Shown here: piece by piece, positions 1 through 6,004 of the stretch
Layout of the letters: every line of letters starts with the position of its first letter
Numbering within the stretch: position 1 is the stretch's first letter
Notes under the pieces: generated by a model
What the model was told of the DNA's origin: nothing
The model's input: the letters and a program-made list of their open reading frames with translations, nothing else
Database searches by the model: none
Program-made: the position numbers and the translations under genes
NCBI GenBank assembly: GCA_039024315.1
Contig: JBCCQN010000326.1
Location: forward strand, 1 to 6,004
Source of the DNA: JBCAWW01 sp039024315
GTDB lineage: Bacteria > Bacteroidota > Bacteroidia > J057
Length of the DNA stretch: 6,004 nucleotides
Reading direction: 5' to 3'

Positions 1-1
1 A

Positions 2-1906
2 GGGTGGCTAAATTATTGCCTCTATATAACCTTGGTCTTCTTTTTGGCTGGGCTGACTGGTAGACGGTTTGTAACCCACTTTTTAGGCGCAGGCTACTTC
101 ATTTTGCTCATCATGGGTTTTGAGTTTGGGCTGATGGAGGAATTACGCTTTGGGTATGGCTTTGTCCCTGGTATAGAAGATTTTTCAGAAATGAACGCTT
201 ACGGGATGTGGGCTACGGCCTCCTTCTGGTATTTTGTCATGTGGTCGGCTTTAGCAGTAGCCTTAGCTTTAATGGGCATTTTGTTTTGGGATCGCGATAT
301 GCCGCAACGCCTACTCAGAAAGTTAAAATTTGGTGGTACTCAATTGAATCTCTTTGGGAAACTGAGTATCCCATTATTCGTCTTGGCTTTTATCTTTTTG
401 CAATCCTTTATCATCGGGGAGGTAAATGATAAAGATAATTTTGAGACCACTTTGGCTGAAAATGCTACTGCCGCTCAATACGAACAAAAGTATGCCTATC
501 TAGCGCAAAAAGCCCAAGCCCGTTATCAGGACCTAGAGCTCGAAATAGAACTCTATCCCCTTGAACGTAAAGCTACTTATCAAGTCCAAACTACCCTCGT
601 CAATTCTAGTGATAAGATGATAGATAGTTTGGTGCTAAGTCTTGCTGAACATAATCAGCTCGAAAAAATGTGGCTCGGTGGCAGAGAAGTTAAAGGATGG
701 GACTTAGATGAGGCGTTTGATATGGTAAATGTGGCTTTGGAGCGTCCCTTACAGCCTGCTTCCTCACTTGCCCTAGTACTCGAAATGACCAAAGATTTTG
801 AAGGATTTTCGCAAGGTGACCCACAGGCCTCCCTTGTTTACAGGGGCTCTTTTGGGTCGATTGATGAATTTTTACCCTACATAGGCTTTGATCCTAGTAA
901 AACTTTAGAAGGTAATCGTGAACGTATGGAGTTTGACTTGCCGCGAATACCGTCTTTATTACCACCTGCAAATGATAGTTTGGCTAAGGCCAAGGATGCC
1001 TACCGCGCCGATGCTTTCCGCTCCAAAGCTAAGTTGACGATTGGTACAAGTCTAGACCAAATATCTATCGGCCCTGGCGAGATGATGCGTACTTGGGAAG
1101 AGGGGGGGCGTCGCTATCAAGAGTATAGCATCTCCGATTCTCTGCCGATGAACTGGTATATAGGCACTGGGCCTTACCAAGTCTCAGAGTACGAGCAAGG
1201 GGTAGCTATTTATCATTTAGAAAATCATCCCTATAATCTCCCGCTTTTTTCTGAGCAGATTATGCGTTCTCGGAAATTCCTAGAACAGCAACTGGGTGAT
1301 TTTCCTTTTGAGCAGACTCGACTTTATGAAATTCCTCATTATCAAGAGGATCATTATGCTTTCCCACAAGGTATTGCCCTCTCCGAAAATGATGGCTGGA
1401 TTTCTGATTCCAGTGGTTTGAAAGAGAGAGCTTATCTCTATCATTCAATCGCCCAATTGCTGGCCAAACAGTGGGTCCAGTACCATCTGCCCTTGGGTGA
1501 AGTCGAAGGCGCTGATATGCTCAAAATTGCCCTGCCTGAAGCTTTAGGCTTGCACTATGTCGAATCAAGCCTTGGCGAAGAAGCGGTGGCTATGTTGATC
1601 GAGAAAAAAGAAAAAATCTATGAAAAAGAGCGCCACAGCGATATAAATGGTGAGCCGTCACTGTTAAAAGCAGACGGTAAAGACTATTTAGAAGCCAATC
1701 GCGGCGCCATAAGTCTTTACCATTGGAGCAAGGAGATCGGTTTAGAGAAACTTGCCGCGCGTTTAAACGCTCTCTCAGAGCAAGAGCAAAATGTAAGCTT
1801 CGCAGATTTATACGATATGCTTTTAGGCGAAACCAAAGACCCGGCTCGGCAGGATTACTGGCGAGATCATTTTGAGACGCTTCCGAATGTCAATCTAGCC
1901 CTCTAA
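2..1906 (+). CDS. ABC-2-type permease fused to an M1-aminopeptidase-like ectodomain, 5' truncated
   Basis: The reading frame is open from base 2 and ends at TAA 1904-1906. The first start-like codon, TTG at 32, lies inside membrane-type sequence, so the true start is upstream of the window. Residues are counted here from that TTG (624 codons; about 10 more precede it). Three hydrophobic segments are visible, near residues 12-34, 62-86 and 110-129, and look like the last helices of an ABC-2-type permease. From about 150 the chain is soluble, beginning with beta-rich sequence resembling the N-terminal domain of M1 peptidases. A GAMEN-like stretch with AFPQG and LSEND follows at about 446-458, then a remnant of the zinc helix ending in KQW (479-481). 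The usual HExxH reads QLLAK (475-479). The Bacteroidota family is typically about 1,100-1,200 residues, so roughly half is missing here. Known relatives are annotated as ABC permease/M1 aminopeptidase; the substrate is unknown. I infer an extracytoplasmic, catalytically inactive M1-like domain. Family assignment is fairly sure, function is not. Confidence 0.8.
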   Translation, partial: GWLNYCLYITLVFFLAGLTGRRFVTHFLGAGYFILLIMGFEFGLMEELRFGYGFVPGIEDFSEMNAYGMWATASFWYFVMWSALAVALALMGILFWDRDMPQRLLRKLKFGGTQLNLFGKLSIPLFVLAFIFLQSFIIGEVNDKDNFETTLAENATAAQYEQKYAYLAQKAQARYQDLELEIELYPLERKATYQVQTTLVNSSDKMIDSLVLSLAEHNQLEKMWLGGREVKGWDLDEAFDMVNVALERPLQPASSLALVLEMTKDFEGFSQGDPQASLVYRGSFGSIDEFLPYIGFDPSKTLEGNRERMEFDLPRIPSLLPPANDSLAKAKDAYRADAFRSKAKLTIGTSLDQISIGPGEMMRTWEEGGRRYQEYSISDSLPMNWYIGTGPYQVSEYEQGVAIYHLENHPYNLPLFSEQIMRSRKFLEQQLGDFPFEQTRLYEIPHYQEDHYAFPQGIALSENDGWISDSSGLKERAYLYHSIAQLLAKQWVQYHLPLGEVEGADMLKIALPEALGLHYVESSLGEEAVAMLIEKKEKIYEKERHSDINGEPSLLKADGKDYLEANRGAISLYHWSKEIGLEKLAARLNALSEQEQNVSFADLYDMLLGETKDPARQDYWRDHFETLPNVNLAL

Positions 1907-1921
1907 TCAAACCAATTAGTT

Positions 1922-2524
1922 ATGAATGTAATCGTACTGAAAATATGCTTTATGGTCTTTTGGGTGGCCACTGGTATCATCCGGTATCCGCACGGACAAA
2001 GACAAAAAAAGAATCAAATTCGCACCGATAACAAAGATGCGCTCGAAAAGACTCTCCTAGCTGGTGCCACAATAGGGATCGCAATTTTACCTCTCCTATA
2101 CGTTTTTACGCCCATATTTAGTTTTGCGGATTATCAATTACCGCTTTGGATAAATGTCTTGGGGCTAGCCCTCGCGCCTTTGACACTTTGGTTATTTTGG
2201 CGTTCTCACAAGGACTTGGGACTCAATTGGTCTGCCAGTTTGGAGGTGAGAGAGGAGCATAGTCTCGTCACCAACGGCGTTTATAAAAGCATTCGGCACC
2301 CTATGTACACGGCGATTTGGCTTTGGGGGCTCTTACAAGCTTGTCTATTGCCAAACTACATAGGAGGCTTTTCTACCTTAATCTTTTTTGGCATCCTCTA
2401 CTTTCTCCGCGTAGGAAAAGAAGAAAAAATGATGCAACAAACCTTTGGTGAGGAGTATCGGCAGTATATGAAGCAGACCGGAAGGATATTTCCCCACTTC
2501 TGGCTCAAGCAGCAAAATGTTTGA
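1922..2524 (+). CDS. Isoprenylcysteine carboxyl methyltransferase (ICMT/PEMT) family membrane protein
   Basis: A 200-residue integral membrane protein. Hydrophobic segments lie near residues 4-20, 43-66, 74-93 and 130-163, the last probably a helical hairpin. The family signature is clear: NGVY at 118-121, RHPMY at 125-129, then an acidic pair E167-E168 and FGEEYRQY at 175-182, ending in GRIFPHF. In this fold the Arg-His-Pro-x-Tyr motif and the following Glu and Arg/Tyr region form the S-adenosylmethionine site. The eukaryotic relatives methylate prenylated cysteine or phospholipids; the substrate of the bacterial members is generally unknown, and none is visible here. It starts at ATG 1922, 15 bases after the stop of the permease/M1-like gene, so the two are probably co-transcribed. 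No strong Shine-Dalgarno sequence is seen, and a later in-frame ATG (residue 11) is possible but would cut into the first helix. The family call is confident; the reaction is inferred from the family only. Confidence 0.85.
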   Translation: MNVIVLKICFMVFWVATGIIRYPHGQRQKKNQIRTDNKDALEKTLLAGATIGIAILPLLYVFTPIFSFADYQLPLWINVLGLALAPLTLWLFWRSHKDLGLNWSASLEVREEHSLVTNGVYKSIRHPMYTAIWLWGLLQACLLPNYIGGFSTLIFFGILYFLRVGKEEKMMQQTFGEEYRQYMKQTGRIFPHFWLKQQNV

Positions 2525-2567
2525 GGCTTGGCTATTAGCTGAGGGTTTAGTGTTTTGATTACCGCTT

Positions 2568-2639
2568 CGCGGAACGCTTATCTCTGTGCGGTGATATGCA
2601 TGCTCGCATCTCCCATTACCCAGAGATAAGCGTTCCGCG
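2568..2639. repeat. Perfect 19-bp inverted repeat with structured spacer in convergent intergenic region
   Basis: The left arm at 2568-2586 (CGCGGAACGCTTATCTCTG) is the exact reverse complement of the right arm at 2621-2639. The 34-base spacer can fold further: GGTGAT (2590-2595) pairs with ATTACC (2615-2620) with one G-U pair, and ATGC (2596-2599) pairs with GCAT (2606-2609). The left arm is also entered by a small hairpin, CCGC-TTC-GCGG, at 2562-2572. Short outer matches, GCTAT at 2531-2535 and ATAGC at 2647-2651, may extend the element. No T-tract follows the hairpin on either strand, so it is not a classical intrinsic terminator. It could be a REP-like or miniature inverted-repeat element, or an mRNA 3'-end stabiliser shared by the two convergent operons. 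The structure is seen directly; the role is inference. Confidence 0.85.
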
Positions 2640-2652
2640 CTCCCGCATAGCT

Positions 2653-2699
2653 AAAAAAAGAAAAAGATCCTCCGTACTTAGTTGGTTAAGGCGAGAATC
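2653..2699 (-). terminator. Candidate intrinsic terminator of the iron-transport operon
   Basis: Read on the - strand, GATTCTC (2699-2693, inside the last codons of the ATPase gene) can pair with GAGGATC (2672-2666) with one G-U pair. An inner CTTA/TAAG stem brings the arms together. The second arm runs straight into a U-rich tract, TTTTTCTTTTTTT (2665-2653). A stem followed by uridines is the expected layout for Rho-independent termination. The stem is short, interrupted and overlaps the stop codon, so this is a moderate call. Confidence 0.45.
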
Positions 2700-3424
2700 C
2701 GCTTGGCATTATCCTTTAACTCTGTAATTGTTTTGGCGATTGACTCATGCTCGATATTTGCAAAGAAGTCCTCAATCGAACAATGGCACAACATGCGACC
2801 GCCTTCCAAATAGATCAATTCGTCTGCAATGTCTATCGCATCAAATAAGTCATGTGTGATAAAAATCATGCTGGTCCCAATCTGCCTCACAATTTGTTGG
2901 ATTTGCTGTCGCAGCTGGGACTTTAGATTGGCGTCCAAATTACTAAAGGGTTCATCAAGCAACAGAAGATCAGGTCGTAAGGCTAAAGTCCGAGCCAGCG
3001 CCACCCTTTGTTCTTCTCCTCCGCTTAATTCATTGGGATAGGCTTGCTCATAACCCGGCAAATCGATGAGGCGTAAAAGCTCTTTTACCGTTGCTTGGGT
3101 GGATTTTTTCAAGCCAAAGGCAATGTTTTTGGCCACAGTCAGATGAGGGAAAAGAGCAAAGTCTTGAAATACCATCCCTAGATTTCTCTCTTGAGGCGGC
3201 ACGATCTTATGATCATCTGAAACCATCTGCCCCTGGATTTTGATCGTGCCTTTGTCTGGTCTTTCTAAACCCGCAATGAGTCGCAATAAAGTTGATTTGC
3301 CGCTCCCACTTTGGCCTACGACTGCACAGATTTTGCCCTTGGTTAAGGTAAAGCTACAGTCTGCCAAAGCTTCATGTTTACCGTCGTAGGACTTAGAAAG
3401 GGCTTCGATTTCAACAATATTCAT
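2678..3424 (-). CDS. fbpC: Ferric-iron ABC transporter ATP-binding protein (FbpC type, short form)
   Basis: A 248-residue ABC ATPase with all core motifs: A-loop Tyr at 13, Walker A GQSGSGKST at 37-45, Q-loop VFQD with Gln 87, signature LSGGE at 133-137, Walker B LLLLDEP at 153-159 with catalytic Glu 158, D-loop SNLD at 161-164 and the switch His in FITHD at 191. It would hydrolyse ATP on the cytoplasmic face to drive the permease encoded immediately upstream. I chose ATG 3424, seven bases after the permease stop and behind a purine-rich AAAGAGA. An in-frame ATG at 3469 would add 15 residues, lacks a ribosome-binding sequence and would overlap the permease gene by 38 bases. Classical FbpC proteins have about 350 residues with a C-terminal regulatory (TOBE-type) domain. 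Here only about 56 residues follow the switch His, so that domain is absent. Iron specificity comes from the neighbours, since the ATPase alone resembles the wider spermidine/sulfate/iron group. Confidence 0.9.
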   Translation of the reverse strand: MNIVEIEALSKSYDGKHEALADCSFTLTKGKICAVVGQSGSGKSTLLRLIAGLERPDKGTIKIQGQMVSDDHKIVPPQERNLGMVFQDFALFPHLTVAKNIAFGLKKSTQATVKELLRLIDLPGYEQAYPNELSGGEEQRVALARTLALRPDLLLLDEPFSNLDANLKSQLRQQIQQIVRQIGTSMIFITHDLFDAIDIADELIYLEGGRMLCHCSIEDFFANIEHESIAKTITELKDNAKRILALTN

Positions 3425-3434
3425 AATCTCTTTA
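3425..3434 (-). promoter_or_regulatory. Ribosome-binding region deciding the fbpC start
   Basis: On the - strand the permease stop TAA (3434-3432) overlaps a purine-rich AAAGAGA that lies two bases before ATG 3424. This is a weak Shine-Dalgarno with short spacing, as is common in Bacteroidota, but it is better than anything before the alternative ATG at 3469. The close stop-start arrangement suggests that the ATPase is translated by coupling to the permease. Confidence 0.4.
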
Positions 3435-5075
3435 TTTGGAGGCTTGGAGACGATTTTTTCTGGGCCCATATTCGACCAGCAGCATTAACAGTACGATTAC
3501 AAAAATCAGGAGTAGGGAAGGCCAAGCGGCTTCAGCAACCCGCTCATCATCTGCGTACTCATAGGCCTTTACCGCTAAGGTTTGCAACTTATAAGGTTTG
3601 AGAATGAGTGTTAGCGGAAGCTCTTTCAGGATATCAATAAAAACCAAGATCAAGGCACTGATCAGGGTAGGACGGAGGAGGGGTAAATTAACTCTCAGTA
3701 AAGTAGCCAGTTTACTGATTTTTAAGGTGTAGGCAGACTCTGAAAGGTTTTTTCCTAGTTTAAGGCTATTAGCTTCGATAGGGTTATAAGCGACTGCAAG
3801 AAAGCGAAATACATAGGCATAGACTAGTATAAAGCTGCTTCCATAAAATAAATTACCGACCGCTAGGTCGAAATAGGTGTCAAAAAAATTGATAATGGAT
3901 TGACTGCTTTTGATGACTCCGATCCCTATGATGGCGCCTGGTATCACGTAACCAATGGTGGAGATTTTTTTTAAGGCTTTGATGCCCTTTAGATGGTTCC
4001 AATTGGCAAAATTGATCAGGGCTAGAGAGACTACCACAATCAGGACGGCCGCACTGAGGGCAAGGCCAAAACTCTGTAGGCTAATCCAGAGGAGCTCCCA
4101 GTTGAGCATGCTTTCATAAGTTAGGGTAGCCCAGTAAATCAACTGAAAGACCGGCAGTAGAACCCCCATTATGATAGGGATCCAAAGTACGATCAAATAG
4201 AGGGCTTTTTGGCTTCCCTTTAGATTTCTCCGTGCCTGCTTTTGGGTGTCTTCTTGACTGATTTTGAGCGCATAAGACCTTCGATTTCTAAGCCAATTCA
4301 TCAGGCTATTGAGCAAAAACATCAGCACCACTAATAGGGCCGAAAGATAAACTGCCGATTGTAAATCTTCGAGCGCAGTCCAAGTACGAAAAATGCCAGT
4401 GGTGAAGGTCTGAATGCCGTAATATTTGGCTGCTCCATAATCATTGAGCACTTCCATAAACACTAAAAACAAGCCGGCAATGATAGCTGGAGAGGCTAGG
4501 GGTAGCGCTAGCTTAAAGAAATGGTGTCGGCTAGAGGCCTGCAGTAAAGCACTGTTTTCCCGCATAGACCGAGGAAAACTTTGAAAAATACCTTTGGTAG
4601 CTGCATAAACATATGGGTAGAGCGAAATACTAAGGATCCAGATCAGTCCCCCAATGTTCATGACATCTATTTTGGTAATTGAAATCCCTAGGCTTTGTAA
4701 TCCTCGGATGAGGGTGCCCTCATAACCCAACAATCCCACATAGACATAGGCTACGATGTAAGAAGGAATCGCCATGGGCAGGAAAAGCAACCACTCGACT
4801 AAGCCTCGCAACGGAAAATCATAGTTGCTCACGATCCAGGCGGTACTGGTACCAATCAAAAAGGTCAGTGAGCCTGTCCCCAAAAGCAAAATCAGAGAGT
4901 TGAGGATGTAATCTGGTAAAAAATAGGTGGTAATGTGGTCCCACATTTCACCCACGCCATCAAAAAGATAAATGAAGATGGCGAAGACAGGGATGGCAAC
5001 AAATAAACCAATGGCCAAAGTATAAATTGACCATTGGTTTAGATCTCTTTTAAGATGTTTTGAGCGAATCCGCAT
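3432..5075 (-). CDS. fbpB: Ferric-iron ABC transporter permease, fused two-domain FbpB type
   Basis: A 547-residue polytopic inner-membrane protein with about twelve hydrophobic segments, arranged as two homologous BPD-transporter permease domains (about 15-262 and 290-537) joined by a charged linker at about 262-290 (KISQEDTQKQARR). Each half carries the cytoplasmic EAA-type loop that docks on the ATPase: residues 174-192 (SALLQASSRHHF then LALPL) and 433-465 (IEANSLKLGK, ending VNLPL). The first loop has Ser where the consensus usually has Gly. Two stretches are typical of the iron(III) permease family: NDYGAAKYYGIQTFTTGIF at 211-229 and LKELPLTLILKP at 483-494. The length matches single-chain FbpB/SfuB proteins. 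It starts at ATG 5075, three bases after the binding-protein stop. The AAGGA at the junction is too close to the ATG to act as a good ribosome site, so coupled re-initiation is likely. It forms the Fe(3+) channel with the binding protein and ATPase on either side. Confidence 0.92.
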   Translation of the reverse strand: MRIRSKHLKRDLNQWSIYTLAIGLFVAIPVFAIFIYLFDGVGEMWDHITTYFLPDYILNSLILLLGTGSLTFLIGTSTAWIVSNYDFPLRGLVEWLLFLPMAIPSYIVAYVYVGLLGYEGTLIRGLQSLGISITKIDVMNIGGLIWILSISLYPYVYAATKGIFQSFPRSMRENSALLQASSRHHFFKLALPLASPAIIAGLFLVFMEVLNDYGAAKYYGIQTFTTGIFRTWTALEDLQSAVYLSALLVVLMFLLNSLMNWLRNRRSYALKISQEDTQKQARRNLKGSQKALYLIVLWIPIIMGVLLPVFQLIYWATLTYESMLNWELLWISLQSFGLALSAAVLIVVVSLALINFANWNHLKGIKALKKISTIGYVIPGAIIGIGVIKSSQSIINFFDTYFDLAVGNLFYGSSFILVYAYVFRFLAVAYNPIEANSLKLGKNLSESAYTLKISKLATLLRVNLPLLRPTLISALILVFIDILKELPLTLILKPYKLQTLAVKAYEYADDERVAEAAWPSLLLIFVIVLLMLLVEYGPRKNRLQASK

Positions 5076-5078
5076 TCC

Positions 5079-6004
5079 TTATTTGTCCCAGCCGACCTCG
5101 TCAAACATGATTACTGCTTGTTTGTTGAGTTCTCCTAATTGGGACAAAGGTAAATTGTCTTCTTTGAAATCACCCCATGACTCGAGGAGTTCCGAAGAAG
5201 CGGCTTGTGGATTTACGGGATATTCGTAATTGGCTTGGGCAAAAGTTTCTTGTACTTCTTGGCTCACCAAGTACTCTATAAACTTGATCGCGTCCTCTGT
5301 ATTAGGAGCATGCTTGGCGACTCCGATACCGCTAATGTTGATGTGTGTGCCCCGATCTTCTTGATTAGGGAAAAATACGTTTACGGCATTGCCTGCTTGA
5401 GCCTCAAGAGAGTCTTGAGAGTTGATCAAACGACCGAGATAGTAGGTGTTGATGATCGCCAATTCGCCTTCTCCAGCCAAGATGGCCTTTACCTGATCTC
5501 TGTCGTTACCCTTCGGGGAACGCGCAAAATTTGCCACTAGGCCCTCTGCCCATTCTTTGGCTTTTTCTTCACCATCATTGGCGATGATAGAGGCCATCAA
5601 AGATTGGTTATAGATATTGCCAGAGGCGCGAATGAGAATTTTATCTGCCCATTTTGCATCTGTCAATGCTTCGTAGGTAGAGAGTTCGCTAGGGTTTACT
5701 TTTTCTTTGTCATAGACGATTACCCTGGCTCTTTTGGTAAGTCCAAACCATTGACCTTCAGCATCACGAAGGTGAGCTGGAATCGTTTGATTCAAGGTCT
5801 CAGATTCGATGGATTGGAGGAGGCCTTTACTTTTGGCTCTTACCAAGCGTCCCGCATCTACAGTGATGAGTAGGTCCGCAGGGGATTGTGCGCCTTCGTT
5901 TTCCATTTTGACGATCAATTCGTCGGCGCTAGCCTTGACTACATTGACCTTGATACCTGTTTGCTCTTCGAATTTGGCAAAGATTTCTTTGTCTGTATCG
6001 TAAT
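5079..6004 (-). CDS. fbpA: Periplasmic Fe(3+)-binding protein of ABC importer (FbpA/FutA type), 5' truncated
   Basis: The frame is open from the window edge (first complete codon at 6002) to TAA at 5081-5079, giving 307 residues. A TTG at 5918 lies within conserved sequence and is not the start; the chain continues upstream as YDTDKEIFKAFEEQTGIKV, a typical beginning of the mature FbpA/FutA fold. The signal peptide and perhaps 30-45 residues lie outside the window. Counting from TTG 5918, SPADLLITVDAGRL is at 12-25, NIYNQS at 101-106 and the tandem tyrosines of NTYYLGRL at 159-160. In this family the paired tyrosines, with an N-terminal Tyr or His and sometimes another Tyr, coordinate Fe(3+). 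The N-terminal Tyr of YDTDKE and the Tyr of NIYNQS are plausible further ligands, as in cyanobacterial FutA. The C-terminal EYPVNP and FDEVGWDK are also family-like. It captures ferric iron in the periplasm and hands it to the downstream permease. Control by an iron-sensing repressor such as Fur is expected, but the promoter is not in the window. Confidence 0.92.
   Translation of the reverse strand, partial: YDTDKEIFAKFEEQTGIKVNVVKASADELIVKMENEGAQSPADLLITVDAGRLVRAKSKGLLQSIESETLNQTIPAHLRDAEGQWFGLTKRARVIVYDKEKVNPSELSTYEALTDAKWADKILIRASGNIYNQSLMASIIANDGEEKAKEWAEGLVANFARSPKGNDRDQVKAILAGEGELAIINTYYLGRLINSQDSLEAQAGNAVNVFFPNQEDRGTHINISGIGVAKHAPNTEDAIKFIEYLVSQEVQETFAQANYEYPVNPQAASSELLESWGDFKEDNLPLSQLGELNKQAVIMFDEVGWDK

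Noticed and set aside
32..34. TTG as the start of the ABC-permease/M1-like gene
   Set aside because: The frame stays open and membrane-like to the window edge, and the family is much longer, so the gene is cut by the window.
1102..1108. Run of seven G within the ABC-permease/M1-like gene as a phase-variation tract
   Set aside because: It is short, in frame across Glu-Gly-Gly-Arg codons, and nothing else suggests slippage.
2568..2639. CRISPR repeat or tRNA-like structure
   Set aside because: There is only one inverted pair, no direct repeats or spacers, and no cloverleaf or anticodon arrangement.
2829..3041. Open frame on the + strand opposite the ATPase gene
   Set aside because: It is antisense to conserved Walker B/signature coding sequence, with no recognisable protein features; a shadow.
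3425..3469. Fifteen-residue N-terminal extension of the ATPase starting at ATG 3469
   Set aside because: It would overlap the permease by 38 bases, has no ribosome-binding sequence and no counterpart in ABC ATPases; ATG 3424 fits better.
5205..5540. Open frame on the + strand opposite the binding-protein gene (111 codons)
   Set aside because: It is the mirror of strongly conserved coding sequence and has no family resemblance or ribosome site.
5916..5918. TTG as the start of the binding-protein gene
   Set aside because: The 28 codons upstream, up to the window edge, encode conserved FbpA/FutA sequence.

Overview
The window looks like ordinary chromosomal DNA from a member of the Bacteroidota. 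The main reason is the first gene, a fusion of an ABC-2-type membrane region to an M1-aminopeptidase-like ectodomain, an architecture I know mainly from that phylum. Weak Shine-Dalgarno sequences and a moderate base composition (judged by eye) fit. The exact genus cannot be read from the sequence.

Layout: two gene groups point at each other. On the + strand, bases 2-2524 hold the 3' part of the ABC-permease/M1-like fusion gene, followed after 15 bases by a small membrane methyltransferase of the isoprenylcysteine carboxyl methyltransferase (ICMT/PEMT) family. On the - strand, bases 6004-2678 hold a three-gene ferric-iron ABC importer in the order binding protein (fbpA/futA type, 5' end outside the window), fused two-domain permease (fbpB type) and ATPase (fbpC type). 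The gaps between these three are only 3 and 7 bases, so they almost certainly form one translationally coupled operon. The periplasmic protein would capture Fe(3+), the permease would pass it through the inner membrane, and the ATPase would power the step.

The convergent junction (2525-2677) has no gene. It contains a perfect 19-bp inverted repeat around a 34-base structured spacer (2568-2639) and a candidate intrinsic terminator for the iron operon.

The most notable point is that the M1-like domain appears to have lost its zinc-binding and catalytic residues (HExxH replaced by QLLAK, the third ligand and the catalytic Tyr also changed), so it is probably a pseudo-peptidase. I see no CRISPR array, RNA gene, transposase, defence system or other clearly new system here.
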